Shown: in pieces, positions 5,998 to 13,381 of the stretch | Layout of the letters: each line of letters starts with the position of its first letter | Position numbering within the stretch: the first letter of the stretch is position 1 | NCBI GenBank assembly: GCA_002703265.1 | Contig: NZTZ01000030.1 | Span: 25,912-43,647, forward strand | Direction of reading: 5' to 3' | From: Chloroflexota bacterium | GTDB lineage: Bacteria; Chloroflexota; Dehalococcoidia; Lucifugimonadales; Lucifugimonadaceae | Length of the DNA stretch: 17,736 bases | Program-made: the position numbers and the translations under genes | The notes under the pieces: model-generated | Databases searched by the model: none | The model's input: only the letters and a program-made list of their open reading frames with translations | Told to the model about the DNA's origin: nothing

Positions 5998-8553
5998 ATG
6001 AGTGACGACCAAAAAATAAATATAAATGGACAAAACTTAGATATTAAGAATGGTCAAACTATACTCCAAGTAGCAATGGATAACGATATATATATTCCTT
6101 ATTTATGTTATTACCCTAGCATGAAACCATATGGGGCATGTAGAGCTTGTTTAGTAGAAGTTGAAATGCCTGATGGTAGAAAAATGACAGTTGCTTCATG
6201 TACTACTCCTGCAGGAGATTCAATGAAAGTTCAAAGTGATAATGAATCAGTAAATGATCTTAGAAAAGGTGTTGTGGAGCTTTTAATGAGTGAACATCCT
6301 CATGGATGTCTTACTTGCCACAGAATTGAGTTATGTGGCCCACAAGATATATGTCAGAGACATGTTGCAGTTACGGACAGATGTACTATTTGCCCAAAAA
6401 ATGAACGATGTGAGCTAAAAGATACAGCAAGATTTGTTCAATTAGATATGACTATCCCTCTAAATTATAATAGGAGAGATTTACCGATACATGTTGACGA
6501 TCCTTTCTATGACAGAGATTATAATTTGTGCATAGTTTGTGCAAGATGTGTTAGGGTTTGTGATGAAATAAGAATTGATTCAGCATTAACCCTTGTTTCA
6601 AGATCAGGAGTTTCATTAGTTGGAACTTCAAACGGAACATCTTTACTAGAATCTGGGTGTGAATTCTGTGGGGCTTGTATTGATGTATGTCCTACCGGAG
6701 CTCTTGTTGAAAGAGATTATAAATGGGAAAAATCTGATAAAGAGTATAATGCATCATGTTTTAATTGTGCTGGAGGATGCGATGCTTTAGTTGAAGTAAA
6801 CAAGTCAGATAAATTAATTAGATTCAAAGGTGATCTTGCATCCGAATCTACAAGAGGGCAACTTTGCTACAAAGGAAAATTTGGATATGATTATCCAAAT
6901 TCTACATCTAGAATAAAAAAACCATATCAAAAAGATGTATATAAATTAAAATCAGTAGATGATAACAGCGTTTACTCAGAAATTAACTCAAAATTGACTC
7001 AATATAACTCTGAAGAAATTGCTATTATTTCTTCACCTCGTGCTTCTATAGAAGACAATATTGGAATACTAAGTTTAGCTAGAAAGATTAATACTAAAAA
7101 TGTTTCAACAGCATTCCTAAACAACATACCTTACTATGAATCAGTAAATAAACGCTTAGGATATTTGGCATCGACCGATTCTGTTTGGAATCTCGAAAAA
7201 TCAGAATGTAATTTGGTGATTTCATCTAATATAACTGAAGAAAACAACCTAATATCATTACCAATAAAAAAAGCATCAAAAGAAAATTCTCAACTTATTG
7301 TAATTGATCCCAGAGAAATAGACCTAACTAGATATGCTAAATTATGGATCAAGCCTGTTCCTGGAACAGAAAGATTGGTAGTTGATACAATCAGTAAAAT
7401 TATATTCGACCAAAATTTAGAATATAAAGACTTACCATCTGATCAAGTAGATAAGTTTAAGAAGTTTATGTGGAATTTTGATCCTGTAAAGATTTCTTCA
7501 ATAACTAGAGTTCCACAAGAAAAACTATATGAAGCAGCAGAAATTATTTCTAATTCAGAAAAAACAACTTTCACTTTTGGACAAGATACTGTTCCAGAAT
7601 CCAAAACTGAAGATTATATAAACTCTATTTATAATTTAGCTGTAATTACAGATAATTTATCAGGGGAGGGGAAAGGTTTATATCCTACTTTTAATGGAAT
7701 AGGAACTGCAAACTTTTATAGTTTATTTACTGATAACAAACAACCTTTTACAACTACTAAAGAAATAGTAAAAGATATTTCAAATAAAAAAATAAAAGCC
7801 TTAATTATATTTGGTGATGGAATAAATCCAGATGCTCTCTTTGAAAATGAACTTGAAAGTATTACTAATAAACTAGATTTAATTGTTTACGCTAATCATC
7901 TAAAGAATGATTTATTTGAAAAGTCAGACTATGCATTACCAACTAAAACTTATGCTGAGCAAGAGTCCACAATAATAAACATAGGTGGTTTGATAAAAAC
8001 ATCTCCCAAAATGATTAATCCTGTATCTTCAAGTGTTATGTCCATTTGGGAAATTTGTGAAAAAATTTATGCCAAAAAAGATATTGAAATTAATAACATA
8101 AAAAATTCATTTTTATCCAAAATTTCTAAAGATAAAAACTTTATAAACAAAACTGAATTATCAAAAAACCTCAGCTTCAATGACTCTAAAGTTGAAGAAA
8201 ATAGGGACAATATTTTATATTATTCACCAGGAAGAATTTTGAACAGACCTGAAGAAATAACTGTTGAGTCTGAAAAAGAAATGAATAAAATAACTTCTCC
8301 TGTAAGATTGAGTCTTCATCCCAATGATGCTAAGGCTTATAATCTAACTGAATCATCTAATATTTCAATAGTTGGAGAAAATGGACAGGTGATAATAAAT
8401 ACAGAAGTAGTACTTGACGGTGATGTTGAAGGAGTGATTTCATCAACAGATTATTTTGGAAGGATGGTAACTGATCTTGAGTCAAATAAGAATCCTGACT
8501 TTTCTTCTTTAGTACCTCAACTTGAATGTAAAAAAATAACAATAAAAAAATAA
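5998..8553 (+). CDS. NuoG / formate-dehydrogenase-alpha-like iron-sulfur molybdopterin-family subunit
   Basis: The 851-residue protein has these domains in order. A plant-type [2Fe-2S] domain has C37, C48, C51 and C68. A NuoG His-Cys [4Fe-4S] site is H100-x3-C104-x2-C107-x5-C113. An extra cysteine group follows (C119, C129, C132, C138). A two-cluster ferredoxin domain has C178/181/184/188 and C221/224/227/231. The molybdopterin-domain [4Fe-4S] site is C254-x2-C257-x3-C261-x28-C290 with K292. A long molybdopterin-oxidoreductase body ends in a C-terminal dinucleotide-binding-like domain (about 755-851, starting near SPVRLSLHP). The region that should carry the catalytic Cys or Sec of formate dehydrogenase (about 366-392, after SSPRAS) has no cysteine and no in-frame TGA. 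It is therefore either a true NuoG-type electron conduit or a changed enzyme. GGAG (5988-5991) overlapping the upstream stop serves as its ribosome site. Function as the electron-accepting subunit of the NuoEF-like pair is well supported; its final acceptor is not. Confidence 0.85.
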   Translation: MSDDQKININGQNLDIKNGQTILQVAMDNDIYIPYLCYYPSMKPYGACRACLVEVEMPDGRKMTVASCTTPAGDSMKVQSDNESVNDLRKGVVELLMSEHPHGCLTCHRIELCGPQDICQRHVAVTDRCTICPKNERCELKDTARFVQLDMTIPLNYNRRDLPIHVDDPFYDRDYNLCIVCARCVRVCDEIRIDSALTLVSRSGVSLVGTSNGTSLLESGCEFCGACIDVCPTGALVERDYKWEKSDKEYNASCFNCAGGCDALVEVNKSDKLIRFKGDLASESTRGQLCYKGKFGYDYPNSTSRIKKPYQKDVYKLKSVDDNSVYSEINSKLTQYNSEEIAIISSPRASIEDNIGILSLARKINTKNVSTAFLNNIPYYESVNKRLGYLASTDSVWNLEKSECNLVISSNITEENNLISLPIKKASKENSQLIVIDPREIDLTRYAKLWIKPVPGTERLVVDTISKIIFDQNLEYKDLPSDQVDKFKKFMWNFDPVKISSITRVPQEKLYEAAEIISNSEKTTFTFGQDTVPESKTEDYINSIYNLAVITDNLSGEGKGLYPTFNGIGTANFYSLFTDNKQPFTTTKEIVKDISNKKIKALIIFGDGINPDALFENELESITNKLDLIVYANHLKNDLFEKSDYALPTKTYAEQESTIINIGGLIKTSPKMINPVSSSVMSIWEICEKIYAKKDIEINNIKNSFLSKISKDKNFINKTELSKNLSFNDSKVEENRDNILYYSPGRILNRPEEITVESEKEMNKITSPVRLSLHPNDAKAYNLTESSNISIVGENGQVIINTEVVLDGDVEGVISSTDYFGRMVTDLESNKNPDFSSLVPQLECKKITIKK

Positions 8554-8564
8554 GAGAGGACAAT

Positions 8565-8888
8565 ATGTCAAAACCAATTAACGTTACAGAAGCAGATTTT
8601 GAAGAATTAGTAGAAAATTCATCAATTCCAGTTATGGTTGATTTTTGGGCTGATTGGTGTGGACCATGTAAAATGATTGCACCTACGCTTGATCAATTAG
8701 CTGAAGAATATGACGGTAAGGTCTTATTTGCAAAAGTAGATGTGGATAGCAATCCTAATCTTTCAGTAAAGTTTTTTGTAAGATCAATACCTATGAATGT
8801 GATTTTCAAGGATGGTAAACCTGTTGATCAAATAGTTGGAGCTGTAGGCAAACAACATTTTGAAGAAAAACTTAAAGCTGTAGTATAA
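8565..8888 (+). CDS. trxA: Thioredoxin
   Basis: The 107-residue protein has normal thioredoxin length and the redox motif WCGPC (31-35), within FWADWCGPCKMIAP. The fold continues through VDVDSNP (58-64) to the cis-proline P76 in RSIPMNVIF. The residue pair after the cis-proline is Met-Asn rather than the common Thr plus a hydrophobic residue, which may alter partner choice. No signal peptide is present, so it is cytoplasmic. Its ATG has a good ribosome site (GAGAGGA, 8554-8560) directly after the stop of the NuoG-like gene, so it is very likely co-transcribed. No thioredoxin reductase gene is present in the window. It should reduce protein disulfides; a link to the NADH-oxidising module upstream is suggested only by gene order. 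Confidence 0.95.
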   Translation: MSKPINVTEADFEELVENSSIPVMVDFWADWCGPCKMIAPTLDQLAEEYDGKVLFAKVDVDSNPNLSVKFFVRSIPMNVIFKDGKPVDQIVGAVGKQHFEEKLKAVV

Positions 8889-8898
8889 ACAATCATTT

Positions 8899-8990
8899 GG
8901 GAGTGAGTATATTCTGGTGAATTTTCTAGTCTTCAAAACTATGATTGGTCTTAGTATCAAGGAGGGTTCGATTCCCTTTCTCTCCCGCCA
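8899..8990 (+). tRNA. selC: tRNA-Sec (selenocysteine), anticodon TCA
   Basis: This 92-base RNA gene folds as a bacterial selenocysteine tRNA. It has an 8-base acceptor stem (8899-8906 with 8979-8986) and a long D stem (8909-8914 with 8919-8924) closing the 4-base loop TGGT. The anticodon loop CTTCAAA (8931-8937), with TCA at 8933-8935, is identical as far as I recall to that of E. coli selC. A long variable arm has stem 8945-8949 with 8956-8960. The 5-bp T stem (8962-8966 with 8974-8978) carries loop TTCGATT. The discriminator is G8987, followed by an encoded CCA. The 8+5 acceptor/T-arm geometry, tiny D loop and UGA-reading anticodon separate it from tRNA-Ser. Odd points are T-T mismatches at 8904/8981 and 8910/8923 and a C-T pair at the base of the anticodon stem (8926/8942). 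It lies 10 bases after the thioredoxin stop and may be cut from that transcript. In the cell it should be charged by SerRS and converted by SelA using selenophosphate. Confidence 0.92.
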
Positions 8991-8999
8991 ATAAATATT

Positions 9000-9161
9000 A
9001 TGAACTTAAAAACTGACAAAATTTCATACCCTGCCTTAGTTATAGCAATTTTGATTGCAGGTTTAATTGGTGCAGCAGTTAACGGAATATTTGGACTGAT
9101 TCTATTTTTTATAGTATCAATACCATTAGTTTTTTTAGTTGATTCATTTTTTGTTGAATAA
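9000..9161 (+). CDS. Small two-helix membrane protein (53 residues), unknown function
   Basis: An ATG 9 bases after the CCA end of the selenocysteine tRNA opens a frame of 53 residues starting MNLKTDKISYPALV. After a short polar N-terminus there are two hydrophobic stretches, about 12-28 and 31-48, separated by NGIFG; the short C-terminus is acidic (VDSFFVE). This looks like a helical hairpin in the cytoplasmic membrane. No Shine-Dalgarno is visible in the 9-base gap, so translation might follow tRNA processing or be leaderless. The frame ends exactly one base before the stop of the convergent oxidase gene, which fits the dense packing of real genes here. I do not recognise a family. A chance frame is possible, but the continuous hydrophobic pattern and tight fit argue for a real gene. 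Confidence 0.6.
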   Translation: MNLKTDKISYPALVIAILIAGLIGAAVNGIFGLILFFIVSIPLVFLVDSFFVE

Positions 9162-10373
9162 CTAAATCCCTAATTGCTTTACAGCTAAGTTACTTATATA
9201 TTTTCCGATTACTAAGGAAGATGTTGCTCCTGGTGATGGTGCATTTAGGACGTGAATTGCATTTTCGGATCCTTCAATCTTAAAGTCATCTATCAAAGTA
9301 CCATCTGGTGCAACAGCTTGAGCTCTTACTCCAGAACCACCAACGTCTAAATCTGAGCCATTTACCTCAGGTATGAGTTCTCTTAGACTCTTAACAAAAA
9401 CTGATTTTCTTAAGGATCTGTTAATTTCCCATATTCCCGTTTTCCAATCATTTTTAAGTAAATTCCAAAATCCACTATAAGTAAAAGTCTCTAGTGAATC
9501 TCTTAAAGAAATATCTCTTTTTCTGTAACCTTCTCTTTTTGTAGCTAAAACAGCATTTGGTCCAGCTTCAACATAACCTTTCATAGTTTGAGTGAAATGA
9601 ACTCCAAGAAAAGGTAATTCAGGATTAGGTACTGGATAAATAAGTCCTTTTACTAGATATTCTTTAGATTTTTTTAAAGTGTAATATTCACCTCTGAAAG
9701 GAATTATTTTCAGATTTGTATCTAAACCAAACATTTTAGCAATTCTATCAGAATGAAGGCCTGCACAATTAATCACTTTTTTAGTTTCAATATCTCCTCT
9801 ATTAGTCTTAATTATTATCTTTCCAGAGGATTCTGTTGCTCCAATAACTTCTGTGTCTAAAAATATCTCTCCACCACTATGCCTAAATTGATCTGCATAT
9901 ACTTCAGTGACCTTAATGTAATCAACAATTCCAGTTCCTGGTGCATGTAATGCCTTAATGGCACTGACATGTGGTTCAATTTCTTTTATTTCCTCTTGAG
10001 ACACAACTCTAAGTCCTTCAACTTTGTTCTGAGTGCCTCTTTCGTACAAATTATCAATTTTAGGTAAATCAGATTCTTTAGTTGCAACAATTAGTTTGCC
10101 ACAAGTCCAAACTGGAATTTCATTCTCCTCACAAAATTCTGTCATGGTTCTTCTACCTTCAACACAAAATTCAGCTTTGAAAGACCCTGGTTTGTAGTAT
10201 ATTCCTGAGTGAATTACCCCTGAATTATGACCAGATTGTTGAGATGCGACTGTTGAACTTTTTTCAAGAACAACAATATTTATATTCTTCTTTGCTCTTA
10301 GTATTTCATTAGCAGTTGCTAAACCTATTATTCCTCCGCCAATAATAACTAAATCTATATCATTCTTTAACAT
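9162..10373 (-). CDS. lhgO: L-2-hydroxyglutarate oxidase-like FAD-dependent oxidoreductase
   Basis: The 403-residue DAO-family flavoprotein has GGGIIG at 12-17 and an acidic residue at the end of the second strand (E37). The conserved block SGHNSGVIHSGIYY (47-60) is a strong marker of the LhgO/L2HGDH group. C-terminal DVGGSGVRAQ and NAPSPGATSS are also typical. The expected reaction is oxidation of L-2-hydroxyglutarate to 2-oxoglutarate with FAD, passing electrons to oxygen or the quinone pool; in bacteria this serves metabolite repair or lysine/glutarate breakdown. It is the last gene of the seven-gene minus-strand run. Its AGGAG ribosome site overlaps the stop codon of the glycerate kinase gene, so the two are translationally close. 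Other DAO-family 2-hydroxyacid oxidases are the alternative. Confidence 0.85.
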   Translation of the reverse strand: MLKNDIDLVIIGGGIIGLATANEILRAKKNINIVVLEKSSTVASQQSGHNSGVIHSGIYYKPGSFKAEFCVEGRRTMTEFCEENEIPVWTCGKLIVATKESDLPKIDNLYERGTQNKVEGLRVVSQEEIKEIEPHVSAIKALHAPGTGIVDYIKVTEVYADQFRHSGGEIFLDTEVIGATESSGKIIIKTNRGDIETKKVINCAGLHSDRIAKMFGLDTNLKIIPFRGEYYTLKKSKEYLVKGLIYPVPNPELPFLGVHFTQTMKGYVEAGPNAVLATKREGYRKRDISLRDSLETFTYSGFWNLLKNDWKTGIWEINRSLRKSVFVKSLRELIPEVNGSDLDVGGSGVRAQAVAPDGTLIDDFKIEGSENAIHVLNAPSPGATSSLVIGKYISNLAVKQLGI

Positions 10374-10381
10374 TTTTTCTC

Positions 10382-11518
10382 CTAAAGTAATAAGGATCTA
10401 ATAATTTCCTCTGTTGATTTTACAATTAATTCATGAGCATTTTCAATAGCATATTTTAATTCAGTTGGACCAGAAACTATACTGAAAAAAGAAGATATAC
10501 CTAAGTCTCTTGATTCTGAATATCCTTCTCCTATGGATCCTGATAAGCAAATAACCGGAATTCCTAATTTTTTTGCTCTCATAGCAACAGCTACTGGTGA
10601 TTTATTAAATTGAGTTGATTTATCTGTACTTCCTTCACCAACAATTACTAGATCAACATCTCTTAAATGTTCATCATAATTTAATGAATCTAAAACGATA
10701 TTAGCACCAATAGATAACTCTGCATCAGTAAATGCCATTAGTCCTGCACCAAGACCTCCTGCTGCTCCTGCTCCAGGGACATTTAATATATCTTTGCCTA
10801 ATTGATCTTTTATTAATGATGCCCAATGAAGAAGATTTTTATCTAATAAATTAACTTCTTCAGGGTTTGCACCCTTTTGGGGACCAAAGATAGCAGATGC
10901 CCCTTCATTACCGCATAATGGGTTTGTCACATCACATGCAACTCTAACAGAAGTATTTTTTACTCTTTCATCAAAATTAGACATATCAATATCTCTTATT
11001 GAACTCAAACTAATTCCATTAGATTCAACTTCTTTGCCATTCTCATCATATAATTTAGCACCCAAAGCAGAAACAAATCCAGCACCTCCATCATTTGTAG
11101 CACTACCACCGATACCAATAATAAAATTCTTTATCCCTTGATCTAAAGCAAACTTGAATAATTGACCAGTTCCATATGTTGAAGTTAATGTAGCAGATTT
11201 TTCATTTTCATTTAGTAACGCTAGACCAGAAGCTTTTGCCATTTCAATAACTGCACTGCTATCATCACCTAATTTTCCCCATACAGAATCTATATTCCTC
11301 CCTAAAGGGTCTCTAACAGTTTCTGTTATGATTTCCCCTCCTGTAACATCTACCATAGTCTGTAATGTACCATCACCACCATCAGCTACGGGGACTAAAC
11401 TAGTCTTTATTTTTGAATCTACTTTATTTATTCCTTCCTGAATAGCATTTGCTACTTCAAGACCTGTAAGACTTTCCTTAAATTCTTGTGGAGAAATTAA
11501 TATTTTTTTTATTTTCAT
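10382..11518 (-). CDS. Glycerate kinase (GarK/GlxK family)
   Basis: The 378-residue protein has normal length for the glycerate kinase family. Markers are the N-terminal ISPQEFKESL (8-17), PVADGGDGT (43-51), the glycine-rich GIGGSATNDGG (135-145) and a late VIVGEGSTDKSTQ segment. The enzyme phosphorylates D-glycerate with ATP to a phosphoglycerate (the 2-phosphate for many members), feeding glycolysis from glyoxylate, glycolate or serine breakdown. Its ATG overlaps the guanylate kinase stop in an ATGA arrangement (11515-11518), so it is translationally coupled. Next comes an L-2-hydroxyglutarate oxidase-like gene, giving a small 2-hydroxyacid module at the end of an aromatic biosynthesis run. 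GarK and GlxK type cannot be told apart by eye. Confidence 0.9.
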   Translation of the reverse strand: MKIKKILISPQEFKESLTGLEVANAIQEGINKVDSKIKTSLVPVADGGDGTLQTMVDVTGGEIITETVRDPLGRNIDSVWGKLGDDSSAVIEMAKASGLALLNENEKSATLTSTYGTGQLFKFALDQGIKNFIIGIGGSATNDGGAGFVSALGAKLYDENGKEVESNGISLSSIRDIDMSNFDERVKNTSVRVACDVTNPLCGNEGASAIFGPQKGANPEEVNLLDKNLLHWASLIKDQLGKDILNVPGAGAAGGLGAGLMAFTDAELSIGANIVLDSLNYDEHLRDVDLVIVGEGSTDKSTQFNKSPVAVAMRAKKLGIPVICLSGSIGEGYSESRDLGISSFFSIVSGPTELKYAIENAHELIVKSTEEIIRSLLL

Positions 11519-12090
11519 ATTTCTAAATTTTTTTCTATTATATCTTTTACTTTATCAATAACTAATTGGATATTACCTTCTTGATTCGTAATTACATAAT
11601 CAAAATTTTTTGATAATTCTATCTCTCCTTTAGCAGCTCCAATACGTGTATTAATATCTTCCTTAGAATTTTCTCCTCTAGAGGATAAATGTTTTTCTAT
11701 TTGATCAAAATTTTCAGGTTTTATAAAAATAGTAATTACCGAAGGAATTTTTGACTTGATTTTTTCGGCTCCTTGAACATCCACTCTTATTAAAACTGAA
11801 CGGTTTTCTGAAATAGGTTTATCAATCTGATTTTTAGGGACTCCATAGTAATTTTTATAAACTTTTGACCATTCAATCAATTCATCATTTTTAATCATTT
11901 CATTAAATTTATCTTCTGTAACAAAAAAGTGATTTTTTCCATCAATTTCATCATTTCTTTTAGTACGAGTAACTGCAGTTATAACAAAATGGAAATCAGT
12001 ATAAATTTTTCTTATTTCTTCTACAATTGAGTCTTTACCAACTCCTGATGGTCCTGAAATTAAAAATATTTTAGGTGCTTGTTTTTGCAA
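11515..12090 (-). CDS. gmk: Guanylate kinase
   Basis: The 191-residue protein has normal Gmk length. The P-loop is GPSGVGKD (13-20), with Asp where many kinases have Ser or Thr; as I recall GKD also occurs in Gmk of some lineages. The GMP-binding segments TRTKRNDEIDGKNHFF (41-56) and VYKNYYGVPK (77-86) are characteristic, and a lid region with Arg (SSRGENS) follows. The start is TTG at 12090-12088, with AGGA ahead of it in the overlapping end of aroA. The enzyme phosphorylates GMP to GDP with ATP in the cytoplasm. Position next to aroA is notable because the nucleotide kinase commonly beside aroA is cytidylate kinase (cmk). The related PhnN kinase also carries GKD but would not have this full GMP-binding pattern. 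Confidence 0.93.
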   Translation of the reverse strand: MQKQAPKIFLISGPSGVGKDSIVEEIRKIYTDFHFVITAVTRTKRNDEIDGKNHFFVTEDKFNEMIKNDELIEWSKVYKNYYGVPKNQIDKPISENRSVLIRVDVQGAEKIKSKIPSVITIFIKPENFDQIEKHLSSRGENSKEDINTRIGAAKGEIELSKNFDYVITNQEGNIQLVIDKVKDIIEKNLEI

Positions 12091-12095
12091 AATTT

Positions 12096-13373
12096 TTATC
12101 CTAAATTATTTAAGTTTTCCCAAAATCCAGGGTAGGAAACATTTGAAGCTTCATGATCATTTATTGTAATAGATTCTTGTGAAATTAAACTCGCAATTCC
12201 TAAAGTCATAGCTAATCTATGATCTCCATGTGAAGAAAATGTACCTCCGCCTAAATAATTTGTACCAGTTATTTTCATTCCATCTTGAAATTCTTCTACC
12301 TTAGCTCCAGCATCTTTCATCCAATTTACAGTTAAAGAAATCCTGTCTGATTCCTTAAATCTTAATTCTTCAGCATCAGTTATAAGAGTTTCTCCTTCAG
12401 CAAAAACTGCCGCTAAAGCTATTATAGGAATTTCATCAATTAATAAAGGAATTTCTTTTCCTGATATATTTGTACCTTTAAGATTTGAACTTTTTACTAA
12501 AATATCACATGCTGGTTCACCAGAGTAATCCATTTTATTAGAAAACTCTAGGGATGCTCCCATTCTATTTAAAACTGATATTATTCCAGCTCTTGTTTCA
12601 TTGATTCCTACATTCCTAATCATTATCTCAGAATCATTATGAATTGATCCAGCCACCATCCAAAATGCTGCGCTTGATATGTCCCCTGGAACAATTATGT
12701 CTCTTGATTCAATTAAAGAAGGCTTAACTGTTATATTTAAGCCATCAACATTGATATCAGCTCCCATATTAGAAAGCAATCTTTCTGTATGATCTCTTGA
12801 AGTATCTTTTTCTTTGATTTTTATCCCATTTTTAGATCTAATACCTGCTAATATTAGAGAACTTTTAAGTTGAGCACTTGCAACAGGAAGATCATACTCA
12901 AGATCTAGTAGGTTCCCCCCATTAAATTCTATAGGCGCATTCTCATTATTATTTTTAGCAGAAATGTTTGCACCCATCATATTTAATGGTTTAATAATTC
13001 TATTCATAGGCCTTTTTCTGATTGATGAATCACCATCAAGTACACACTTGAAATCTCTACCAGCTAGTATTCCAGACATTAATCTAATTGTAGTTCCTGA
13101 ATTTCCTACATCTAAAATTTCTTGTGGAGGAGTCAATGATTCTATACCCTTACCATAGGTGAAAACATTATTCCCATCAACAACAATATTTACTCCAAGT
13201 TTCCTAAGAACCGAAATAGTAGACAGGCAATCTTCACCCATTAAAAAATTAGAAATTCTAGCTTCTCCTTGTGCTATGGAGTTAAACATTACAGCTCTAT
13301 GAGATAAGGATTTATCAGGAGGGATTGTGAGATCTCCTCGTAAAGTTTTTTTATTATTAAGTGAATATGACAT
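12096..13373 (-). CDS. aroA: 3-phosphoshikimate 1-carboxyvinyltransferase (EPSP synthase)
   Basis: The 425-residue protein joins shikimate 3-phosphate and phosphoenolpyruvate to EPSP, the sixth shikimate step. Motifs seen are IPPDKSLSHRA (17-27), GNSGTTIR (90-97), SIRKRPM (117-123), RFKESDR (338-344) and HGDHRLAM (382-389); the catalytic acid is D313 in LIDEIP. Three motifs match what I know of class II enzymes: SAQLK (166-170), RDHTE (193-197) and NETR (258-261). The fourth, GDKS, reads PDKS here. The residue equivalent to the class I Gly in NAG is kept (G93), and the following position is RL rather than RP. ATG is the start; no strong ribosome site is visible. It lies 8 bases after the TyrA-like gene and 5 bases before gmk, consistent with an aromatic amino acid operon. 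Confidence 0.96.
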   Translation of the reverse strand: MSYSLNNKKTLRGDLTIPPDKSLSHRAVMFNSIAQGEARISNFLMGEDCLSTISVLRKLGVNIVVDGNNVFTYGKGIESLTPPQEILDVGNSGTTIRLMSGILAGRDFKCVLDGDSSIRKRPMNRIIKPLNMMGANISAKNNNENAPIEFNGGNLLDLEYDLPVASAQLKSSLILAGIRSKNGIKIKEKDTSRDHTERLLSNMGADINVDGLNITVKPSLIESRDIIVPGDISSAAFWMVAGSIHNDSEIMIRNVGINETRAGIISVLNRMGASLEFSNKMDYSGEPACDILVKSSNLKGTNISGKEIPLLIDEIPIIALAAVFAEGETLITDAEELRFKESDRISLTVNWMKDAGAKVEEFQDGMKITGTNYLGGGTFSSHGDHRLAMTLGIASLISQESITINDHEASNVSYPGFWENLNNLG

Positions 13374-13381
13374 GATATTTT

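Noticed and set aside
5998..8553. The NuoG-like gene as a selenocysteine-dependent formate dehydrogenase
   Set aside because: Its frame contains no TGA, and the region aligned with the catalytic site has no Cys. The link with the nearby tRNA-Sec is positional only.
8899..8990. The RNA gene as a tRNA-Ser or tmRNA fragment
   Set aside because: The anticodon is TCA, the T and acceptor stems total 13 bp and the D loop is only four bases, which fits tRNA-Sec. There is no tmRNA tag frame.
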